32,154 bases of DNA from CAZCPB01 sp964500365 (GTDB taxonomy: Bacteria > Planctomycetota > Phycisphaerae > Phycisphaerales > UBA1924). The translations under genes were made by a program, and so were the position numbers. The first letter of the stretch is position 1; each line of letters begins with the position of its first letter. The DNA lies in assembly GCA_964500365.1 (NCBI GenBank), contig CAZCPB010000011.1, positions 1-32,154 of the forward strand. The letters are read 5' to 3'. Shown here piece by piece: positions 26,403 through 32,154 of this stretch. Below the pieces are notes generated by a model. The model saw nothing but the letters and a program-made list of their open reading frames with translations. It was not told where the DNA came from and did not search any database.

Positions 26403-27014
26403 ATGGCCGAGCCGGGTCGTCACAGCCCCGGGGTGCCGGGGGAGCCGTCTCCCAGCGCTCCTCACGCGCCGTCCAGGAATTCTCCGCCGGTGCTGCACGC
26501 GCCGTGGAGGCTCGAGTATCTCGAGGGGTTGAAGGAATCGGAGAGCGCGCCCGGCGGCCCGAAGACGGGGTCGTTCCTGCTCGACTACTGGCTGGAGCCG
26601 GCGCGGGACGTGGCGAACCACGTGATCGTGCGGACGGCGGAGGGGATGATCCTGCTCAACGCGTTCCCGTATGCCAACGGGCATCTGCTGGTGGCGCTGG
26701 GGGACCCGCGCCCGACGCTGCTGGACTATGAGCCGGCGCAGCGGGCGACGCTGTGGTCGCTGACGGAGCTGGCGGCGGAGTTGATGCAGCGGACCCTGGA
26801 CCCGCAGGGGATCAACATCGGGATCAACCAAGGGCGGGCGGCGGGCGCGGGGGTGCCGCAGCACCTGCACGTGCATCTTGTGCCGCGGTGGGGGGGCGAC
26901 GTGAACTTCATGACGGTGGTGGGGAACGTGCGTGTGATGCCGTCGTCGCTGGAGGCGATGGCGGGGAAGTTCAGGGGGGTGTGGGGGCGGGTGTGCGCGG
27001 AGCGGGGGCGGTGA
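26403..27014 (+). CDS. HIT-family nucleotide hydrolase/phosphorylase
   Basis: This 203-residue protein starts at ATG 26403. After a Pro/Ser-rich leader, HAPWRLEYLEGLKESE (about 32-47) matches the N-terminus of prokaryotic AP4A phosphorylase-like HIT proteins. The histidine triad QHLHVHLVPRW gives His154-x-His156-x-His158, the catalytic nucleophile region. FPYANGHLLV and INIGINQGRAAGAGVPQH are typical flanking segments. Members cleave or phosphorolyse dinucleoside polyphosphates such as AP4A, or hydrolyse AMP conjugates. The final HIT stretch (WGGDVNFMTVVGNVRVMP) fits the AP4A group. It is monocistronic as far as can be seen. Confidence 0.93.
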   Translation: MAEPGRHSPGVPGEPSPSAPHAPSRNSPPVLHAPWRLEYLEGLKESESAPGGPKTGSFLLDYWLEPARDVANHVIVRTAEGMILLNAFPYANGHLLVALGDPRPTLLDYEPAQRATLWSLTELAAELMQRTLDPQGINIGINQGRAAGAGVPQHLHVHLVPRWGGDVNFMTVVGNVRVMPSSLEAMAGKFRGVWGRVCAERGR

Positions 27015-27762
27015 GGGCCGGCATTGGATCGCGCTTCGACAAACCCGATGCGCGGGCCAGCGTCCGAGTTCGACGCTTTGGCGAACCCCGACCGTGAGGG
27101 AGCGGGTTGCGGTTGCTTCCGATGCGCGCGCTGTACGGAGCAAAACGGGGAGAACGCGGAGGAGGAATTCGTCGGGGGAAAACGCCCGAAGCCGCAACAG
27201 ATCCCCGAGCGTGAGGGGGCGGACTCGTGCTCGGTGTGCCGGGGTTGGGGGAGCCGCGCGTTCATCTGGCGGGCGCTCGCTCCCGCATCATCGTGACGAT
27301 GCAAGCCCGCGCTGTTGGGTGGCGGAGTGATTCACGGGGCTGGTGCGCGAGTTTGACGGGGCAGGTTCGCAGATGCAGAGGAGGGCTGCCGCCCTCCCCT
27401 GCAACCCCACCCGCGGCAGGGGAGTGCGGACCCGCACCGACGACGACACGGACCGCGCCGCCGCCCGCGCTCCCGCATCGTCGGCAAAGCAAGCCCGCAG
27501 TCCTGGCGGACGGCGTCCCCCCACCTGCCCCATGTGCGCTTGGGCGTCCGGCCTCCCGGGGAGTTGGACGTGGCGGAATCTGTAGAATTCCCCACAGGCT
27601 GGGGTGCGGGCTGTCGTACAAGCCTGTTGGAGCAGGGAACAGATTCTTCGGAAGAGTGTGAGGAGCCAACGGCAAGACGCAAAGAGCCACCAAAAACCGA
27701 CCGTATAGCCGTACGACTGTCGATCCACTACGCTCTGGACTCCGTGAGACTTGGCCAACGAC
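27015..27762. repeat. Long intergenic region with several short repeats and a strong hairpin
   Basis: These 748 bp show no credible gene. A 20-mer CCCCGACCGTGAGGGAGCGG (27086-27105) recurs at 27203-27222 with two changes. A 33-bp element at 27278-27310 (CGCTCCCGCATC...GCAAGCCCGC) recurs at 27468-27498 with a 2-bp gap and few changes. GCAGAGGAGGGC/GCCCTCCCCTGC (27375-27386 and 27391-27402) forms a 12-bp stem with one mismatch and a TGCC loop. Such pieces look like decayed dispersed repeats gathered before the transferred ATPase/TOPRIM pair. Composition falls from GC-rich to about average from 27600 on. No -35/-10 pair for the ATPase gene was found. Confidence 0.6.
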
Positions 27763-28863
27763 ATGCTGACCCGCATCGACATCTCGAACTACCGTGGCTT
27801 CAAGTCGTACCACATGGACGGTTTGGCGCAGGTCAACCTCTTGGTCGGGAAGAACAACAGCGGCAAGACGGCGCTGGCTGAGGCGATTCACCTGATCACC
27901 ACTGGGGGCGATCCAGTGGTCCTCTCGGATGCCGCACAACGGCGAGGTGAGTTGACCGCCTTTGACGACTCAGGGCGCCTTTCGAGCGACTTGACGCACT
28001 TTTTCCACGGGCACGAGCTTTCTGCAAACTCGTCATTTTCGCTTGAAGCTGACAATGGCTTTCCAAAGCTCACGGTTCGCCTTGTACCGCTTTCCAACGA
28101 CCCAGCGCTGTTTTCTGAGGCTGAGGAGGAATTCGAGTCCCGCCCCGTATTCGGTGTGCTCATCGAAGGGGCCGTTGGATTTGGAAGCGGCAGCAAAGAC
28201 CTCGGATTGACTGAGCGCGGTGGCCTTATCTTCAATCCGAAGGCTCGGCTCAGATTGTCGCCACCGATCCTGGGCGCGGCGCTGCCTCCTGCAATCTTCG
28301 TTTCGACCGATACTCTTGCACCCCGTCGTCTTCAGCAGCTTTGGAGACAGGCCGTATTGGACTCTATCCAGCAGGAAGTCGTATCCGCGATGCAGATCAT
28401 TGAGAGTTCGATTCAACAGATCCTTTACCTTCCGCCCGATGGCGGCACTAGGAACATCGGGTCTCCCAGAGACTGGTATGTTCAATCCTCCGAGTTCCAA
28501 CGGCCAGTACCCTTGGGTAGTTTTGGAGATGGCGTCCGTCGTCTCATGACGCTTGCGCTCGCCCTTGTCAGGGTGAGGGGCGGAACGCTTCTCGTCGACG
28601 AGATTGATACCGGTCTTCACTACTCGGTAATGGCTGATATGTGGGACCTTGTGATAAAAACTGCGGCGGAAGCGGGCACCCAGGTGTTTGCGACGACTCA
28701 CAGTTGGGACTGCATTGAGGGCCTGTCTTTGTCGTGTCAGCGCAATCCGAAGTTCATCGGCAAAGTCGCCATTCACACTGTTGATCGGGCATTGCCTCAC
28801 AGCGTGGCCTTTGCAGGCGATTCGATCAGGCGAATGGTGAAGCACCAAATCGACCCGCGATGA
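27763..28863 (+). CDS. OLD/AriA-like ATPase of a two-gene TOPRIM defence module
   Basis: This 366-residue ABC/SMC-type ATPase starts at ATG 27763 (MLTRIDISNYRGFKSY); a TTG four codons earlier is possible. RIDISNYRGF is the hallmark opening of the OLD/RecF-like group. Walker A is GKNNSGKT (29-36), the signature-like motif is LGSFGDGVRR (251-260), Walker B is TLLVDEID (275-282) and the switch is TTHS (311-314). It ends without a TOPRIM domain; the next gene supplies one and overlaps by ATGA. That split layout resembles PARIS (AriA ATPase with AriB) and split OLD systems, in which the ATPase senses a phage trigger and controls a nuclease. GC is low for the window (29 of 60 in 28021-28080). Defence function is inferred. 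Confidence 0.87.
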   Translation: MLTRIDISNYRGFKSYHMDGLAQVNLLVGKNNSGKTALAEAIHLITTGGDPVVLSDAAQRRGELTAFDDSGRLSSDLTHFFHGHELSANSSFSLEADNGFPKLTVRLVPLSNDPALFSEAEEEFESRPVFGVLIEGAVGFGSGSKDLGLTERGGLIFNPKARLRLSPPILGAALPPAIFVSTDTLAPRRLQQLWRQAVLDSIQQEVVSAMQIIESSIQQILYLPPDGGTRNIGSPRDWYVQSSEFQRPVPLGSFGDGVRRLMTLALALVRVRGGTLLVDEIDTGLHYSVMADMWDLVIKTAAEAGTQVFATTHSWDCIEGLSLSCQRNPKFIGKVAIHTVDRALPHSVAFAGDSIRRMVKHQIDPR

Positions 28864-29588
28864 ACCCGCGCCCGACAAACCTTCCTGCCCTTTACGTCGA
28901 GGGCAACGACGATGTCAGCGTCGTTGCGGCGCTCCTGAAAAAGCACGGCGTCGATACCAAGCGGGGCGAGAAGCACCTTTGGATCCAGCCTTTCGGGAAC
29001 ATCGAAGAACTCTTGGAGGCAATGCCGCTCACGATCAAGACCAATCGGAACCTTCCGTGTGGCTTCGTACTGGACATCGATATCGAGGTGACGCATCGAT
29101 GGAAGGCAGTTAAGGAGCGGCTGAAGTTCTCCACTGATCCTTCGGTCTCACTGTCGGAACCGGTCGCGGACACCTGCCCTCCAGGAGGGTTCTTTGGCCA
29201 AATCAAAGACTTCCCGGCTCGTTTTGGCGTGTGGCTCATGCCAGACTGCAAGACCGACGGGCAGATGCTGGAGCATCTCATTTCAACACTCATGCGTCCA
29301 GAGGATCCCCTCTGGCCGCATGCAAAGAGCAGCACGGCGGAAGCAGCCCGCATCGTTGACCGCGCGAACGAAGGGGTTGTAGCAGGCGGCGGTCGGTGGG
29401 AGCGGTTCGCCGACAAAGTACGAATCAAAGCCGAAGTCAGGTCGTGGCTTGCTTGGCAGCGTGAGCCTGGTGTGGCCCTCGGCGCTGCCATAAACGATCA
29501 AATCCTTCGGAACGACTCGCCGGAAGCGCTGGCGTTCCTTCGCTGGCTCAAGGAGCTCTACGGATTCGATCAACTAACGGACGTCTGA
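28860..29588 (+). CDS. DUF3226 TOPRIM-fold putative nuclease
   Basis: This 242-residue protein begins MNPRPTNLPALYVEGNDDVS. The TOPRIM elements are Glu14 in YVEGNDD and the DxD pair Asp72/Asp74 in GFVLDIDIEVTHRW, the residues that bind Mg2+ in OLD-family and topoisomerase/primase TOPRIM domains. ARFGVWLMPDCKTDGQMLEH (about 120-139) and VRSWLAWQREPGVALGAAI (about 193-211) match DUF3226, a family related to the DUF4435 TOPRIM of AriB. The likely role is an RNA or DNA nuclease held and triggered by the upstream ATPase; the substrate is unknown. It is coupled to that gene by a 4-bp overlap. Its stop lies right beside a fragment of an older gene on the other strand (29574-29693). Confidence 0.86.
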   Translation: MNPRPTNLPALYVEGNDDVSVVAALLKKHGVDTKRGEKHLWIQPFGNIEELLEAMPLTIKTNRNLPCGFVLDIDIEVTHRWKAVKERLKFSTDPSVSLSEPVADTCPPGGFFGQIKDFPARFGVWLMPDCKTDGQMLEHLISTLMRPEDPLWPHAKSSTAEAARIVDRANEGVVAGGGRWERFADKVRIKAEVRSWLAWQREPGVALGAAINDQILRNDSPEALAFLRWLKELYGFDQLTDV

Positions 29589-29693
29589 GTACGCCGCCAC
29601 CGTCGCCACCGCCGCCTCGCTCCACGGCCCTTGCTCTCCACGCATCCCCACCCACCTCAGCATATACACCGCCTTCTTCCCTGCATTCCCCCT
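29574..29693 (-). pseudogene. Remnant of a planctomycete-type secreted/fibronectin-like gene
   Basis: Read on the minus strand, 29693-29574 translates as a short frame containing AGKKAVYMLRWVGMRGE, then QGPWSEAAVATVAA, and a TAG after YSDVR. The motif YxLRWVxxRGExGPWSExxxATxxA is the usual C-terminal end of a widespread planctomycete protein type with fibronectin-like repeats, from memory. A stop (29694-29696) precedes it and no start is near, so only the C-terminus survives. The last codons run into the 3' end of the TOPRIM gene, placing a recombination boundary near 29588. Confidence 0.5.
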
Positions 29694-29815
29694 TTAAACT
29701 CGGCCAGCACACTCCCGTCCGTCGAGATCGAGTGAAACCGGAGGCGCGCGAGAATGCGATGGTCAGGACGGACGCGAACAGGGGTCAAGGATTCAAACTG
29801 AGAGAGTACCCTCGT

Positions 29816-30136
29816 TCACGCCGCGTGACGGCGCAGGCGCTGGAGCCCGAGCCTGAACTCGCCGCGTGCGTCTTGCTCGCAGCGGACCACCTTGCCGTGG
29901 GCCACGCTGGCGTAAGGGTCGTCGGGGAAGAGGGAGAAGACGGTGCCGGGGGCGACGGCGTACTTGGCGCGGGCGCCGATGCCGACGCGGCTGGTGTCGA
30001 TGAGCTCGACGCGTCCGAGGCGGGAGGGCTCGGCGCCCTCGGCGAGGGTGACCATGGCGCCGCCGCAGGCGGGTGTGCGCGGGGCCTTGCGCCGGTCGTT
30101 GGGGAAGGCGGCTTCGGTGGCGCGGGTATGGGGCAT
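29816..30136 (-). CDS. PilZ-domain protein
   Basis: This 106-residue protein starts at ATG 30136 (MPHTRATEAAFPND), preceded by a purine-rich GAGAGAGAAA stretch that can serve as ribosome binding site. It is a single PilZ domain: RxxxR at RKAPR (16-20) and DxSxxG at DTSRVG (47-52) are the c-di-GMP-binding motifs, and the barrel follows (GTVFSLFP, SVAHGKVVRCEQ, EFRLGLQRL). Both binding motifs are intact, so c-di-GMP sensing is likely; the output partner is unknown. No diguanylate cyclase is in the window. Confidence 0.85.
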   Translation of the reverse strand: MPHTRATEAAFPNDRRKAPRTPACGGAMVTLAEGAEPSRLGRVELIDTSRVGIGARAKYAVAPGTVFSLFPDDPYASVAHGKVVRCEQDARGEFRLGLQRLRRHAA

Positions 30137-30327
30137 GTCGTTTCTCTCTCTCTTGCGACGGGCTTGCGAAGGGCGAGGGACCCTCGGCGCGTCCGCTCCG
30201 GGGGCGCGGGGCCGTGATGGAAGGTTCATCGGCCGCGGCGGGGGGCGACTTGATCGTTGTAATGAAGCGGAAAGGCCGGCCCCAGATGAGCCAGATCATT
30301 CGGCAACGCGGCATCGCGCCCCGAGAC

Positions 30328-30829
30328 AAGAACCTGGTGCTCGGTTACAAGATTCGTCCGCCCGGGGGGCGGCGGCGCACGAGGAATTGCTACGAGGGGC
30401 TTGCGAAGCGCTGCGCCCCTCGCAACGTTTGCGCGCCCGAAGCGGGCGAGGAGCCGATGCCCGATTGTTCATGATGGGGATGGACTAGGCCGTGCGGGCG
30501 AAGGGGGGAGGAGCGGGTGCCCGGTCGTCCATGTGGGGCATGGACAGGGCGGCGCGACCGAAACGAGCGAGGAGCCGGTGCTCGGTTCCAAGGTTCGTCC
30601 GCCCGGGGGGCGGCGGCGCACGAGGAATCGCTACGAGGGGCTTGCGAAGCGCTGCGCCCCTCGCAACGTTCGCGCGCCCGAAGCGGGCGGGGAGCCGATG
30701 CTCGGTGGTCCCTAAGGGGCTGGACAGGGCCGCGCGACCGATGCGGGTGAGGAGCCGGTGCGCGACTGTCCGTGATGGGGATGGACAAGGCCGTGCGGGC
30801 GGAGCGGGCGAGGAGCTGGTGCCGCCCGC
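30328..30829. repeat. 241-bp tandem repeat with internal 60/61-bp period and a GC hairpin
   Basis: Two direct copies of about 241 bp lie end to end (30328-30568 and 30569-30809), with a partial third start at 30810. Each copy holds a 120-bp part followed by two units of about 60/61 bp; unit starts marked by GAGGAGC fall at 30448, 30508, 30569, 30689, 30749 and 30810. The 120-bp parts are near identical and carry a hairpin, CGAGGGGC with GCCCCTCG (about 30394-30423 and 30634-30663), around TTGCGAAGCGCTGC. The short units share GGATGGACnAGGCCG. The 61-bp period is not a multiple of three and every frame is low in quality, so this is non-coding. It fills most of the gap between the PilZ and DAHP synthase genes. 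Confidence 0.8.
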
Positions 30830-30844
30830 GCGTGTTCGATCGGA

Positions 30845-32154
30845 TTACCCGCCAGGACCTCGCCGGCCGCGCGTTCCGTTCCGTCCCATGCAGCGCGCCA
30901 GGATGAAGGCCAGTTCAAGGGACTGCTGGTAGTTCAGCCTGGGGTCGCAGGGCGAGGCGTAGTTGAGGTGGAGGGTCTGCTCGGTGACGCCGGCGGCGCC
31001 GCCGACGCATTCGGTGACGTCCTCGCCGGTCAGTTCAAAGTGGACACCGCCGAAGATCGTGCCGGCGTGCTGGTGGGCCTCGCAGGTTTCTTCGAGTTCG
31101 CGCACGATGGCGTCGAAGGAGCGGGTCTTGACGCCGCCGGCGGTGGTGATGCCGTTGCCGTGCATGGGGTCTGAGATCCAGAGGACGGGGCGGCCGGCGG
31201 ATTTCACTGCCGCGAGGAGCGGGGGGAGGGCGGCGGGGGCCTTGCCCGCGCCCATGCGGGTGATGACGACGGCTTTGCCGGGCTCGTCGGCGGGGTTGAG
31301 CGTGGCGAGGAGGGCGAGGAGGTCGTCGGGGGCGGTGCGCGGGCCGACCTTAATGCCGACCGGGTTTGCTATGCCGCGGAAGTACTCGACGTGGGCGCCG
31401 TCGGGCTGGCGGGTGCGTTCGCCGATCCAGGGGAGGTGGGTCGAGAGGTTGTACCAGCCCTCGCGGCGGGGGACGCGGCGGGTCTGTGCGGACTCGTACT
31501 CGAGGTTGAGGCCTTCGTGGCTGGTGAAGAACTCGGCGCGGGTGAGGTCGTCGACGGACTTTTCGCCGAGGGCCTCCATGAGTCGCAGGCCGTCGCCGAG
31601 GGTCTGGGTGAGGCGCTCGTACTCGGCGCGCTGCTGGGGGGCGAGGGAGGCGTGGCTGAAGAAGGAGAGGTTCCAGTACTCGGGGTGGTGGAGGTCGGCG
31701 AAGCCGCCGTCGACGAGGGCGCGGATGAAGTTGAGGGTCAGTGCCGCGTGGGTGTAGCCGCGGACGAGGAGGGAGGGGTCGGGCGTGCGGCTGGCGGCGT
31801 CGAAGCCGGCGCGGTTGACGAGGTCGCCGTAGTAGCTGGGGAGGGTGACGTCGCGTCCGTCGACGGCGCGGGTCTCGGTCGCGCTCGAGCGGGGCTTGGC
31901 GTACTGGCCGGCGAAGCGTCCGACGCGGATGACGGGCTTCTTGGCGGCGTAGACGAGGACCATGGACATCTGGAGGAGGATCTTGAGCTTGTTGGTGATG
32001 ATGTCGGGGCGGCAGTCGTCGATGGTCTCGGCGCAGTCGCCGCCCTGGAGGAGGAAGCGCTTGCCGGCCTGGGCGTCGGCGATGAGGGACTTGAGTCGCT
32101 CGATCTCCCAGCTGGTGACCAGCGGGGGGAGGGCGCGGAGCTGGGCGACGCTCG
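30845..32154 (-). CDS. Class II 3-deoxy-7-phosphoheptulonate (DAHP) synthase (N-terminus outside window)
   Basis: This enzyme joins phosphoenolpyruvate and erythrose 4-phosphate in the first step of the shikimate pathway. The frame is open to the right edge; at least 435 residues are visible. Reading in from the edge come PPLVTSWEIERLKSLIADAQ, FLLQGGDCAETIDDC and NKLKILLQMS, then VGRFAGQYAKPRS, HLPWIGERTR, NPVGIKVGP, WISDPMHGNG and GGVHFELTGEDVTECVGG. These are the hallmark blocks of the plant/mycobacterial (AroA-II) class, including the metal-binding Cys of GGDC and His of DPMHGN. The C-terminus is short and basic after LELAFILA. The start, likely 10-60 residues beyond the edge, is not visible. 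Confidence 0.95.
   Translation of the reverse strand, partial: SVAQLRALPPLVTSWEIERLKSLIADAQAGKRFLLQGGDCAETIDDCRPDIITNKLKILLQMSMVLVYAAKKPVIRVGRFAGQYAKPRSSATETRAVDGRDVTLPSYYGDLVNRAGFDAASRTPDPSLLVRGYTHAALTLNFIRALVDGGFADLHHPEYWNLSFFSHASLAPQQRAEYERLTQTLGDGLRLMEALGEKSVDDLTRAEFFTSHEGLNLEYESAQTRRVPRREGWYNLSTHLPWIGERTRQPDGAHVEYFRGIANPVGIKVGPRTAPDDLLALLATLNPADEPGKAVVITRMGAGKAPAALPPLLAAVKSAGRPVLWISDPMHGNGITTAGGVKTRSFDAIVRELEETCEAHQHAGTIFGGVHFELTGEDVTECVGGAAGVTEQTLHLNYASPCDPRLNYQQSLELAFILARCMGRNGTRGRRGPGG

Noticed and set aside
26726..27304. Minus-strand frame over the HIT gene end and intergenic repeats
   Set aside because: The translation is Ser/Pro/Arg-rich, driven by the repeated sequence, and has no domain.
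29732..30217. Plus-strand frame across the PilZ gene
   Set aside because: It is antisense to a frame with both PilZ motifs; its translation is a Gly/Ala/Glu-rich shadow.
30262..30474. 70-codon frame beginning MKRKGRPQMSQII before the tandem repeat
   Set aside because: The first 30 residues look protein-like, but there is no ribosome binding site and over half of the frame is the non-coding repeat.
30328..30829. CRISPR array
   Set aside because: Units of 60/61 bp are contiguous and similar throughout, with no unique spacers and no cas genes.

Overview
The window is about 70% G+C chromosomal DNA that most resembles a planctomycete, probably of the Phycisphaerae type. The clues are a secreted protein that opens with DxNxNGxPD repeats, a small AT-hook/winged-helix protein of planctomycete style, dispersed intergenic repeats of the 'cacagagacac' kind, and a remnant ending in the 'LRWVxxRGExGPWSE' motif. 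No rRNA or tRNA gene was seen. The lineage is an inference from sequence style; no marker gene here fixes it.

Layout, left to right. (1) 1-5537, minus strand: a polysaccharide export operon of an ABC-2 permease (Wzm-like), an ATPase with a C-terminal Wzt-type domain, and a large protein with two methyltransferase domains and a long coiled coil. (2) 5832-7392, plus strand: a secreted protein with a papain/C39-like Cys-His pattern, then a broken DUF5615 toxin remnant. (3) 7452-18549, minus strand: leucyl aminopeptidase and a Ycf46-like AAA+ ATPase, with a type I restriction-modification operon between them. In that operon a HipA-like kinase and a HIRAN-domain protein lie between hsdS and hsdR, so the transcription order is hsdM-hsdS-kinase-HIRAN-hsdR. 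(4) 18832-20086: three small genes, for a YjfB-like protein, a lipoprotein and an AT-hook/winged-helix protein. (5) 20251-23169: parB, a Nudix hydrolase, two perfect parS sites, an orphan ABC ATPase and a DciA-like helicase-loader protein. The plus strand is C-rich to the left of this block and G-rich to the right, whatever the gene orientation, so the block looks origin-proximal. (6) 23239-27014: a GbsR/MarR-type regulator coupled to an unknown gene, two tandem secreted paralogues, and a HIT-family hydrolase. (7) 27763-29588: a lower-GC pair, an OLD/AriA-like ATPase with a DUF3226 TOPRIM protein, which is a likely antiphage module. It abuts the remnant of an older gene. (8) 29816-32154: a PilZ protein, a 241-bp tandem repeat with an internal 60/61-bp period, and a class II DAHP synthase cut by the window edge.

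Two accessory modules stand out. The first is the five-gene type I R-M operon carrying a HipA-like kinase and a HIRAN protein. The N-terminus of the HIRAN protein resembles HipA subdomain 1, which suggests a split kinase/antitoxin unit guarding or regulating the restriction enzyme. The second is the ATPase/TOPRIM pair, organised like PARIS and split OLD systems but with a DUF3226 effector. Functional links for both are inferred from domains and gene overlap and are untested.
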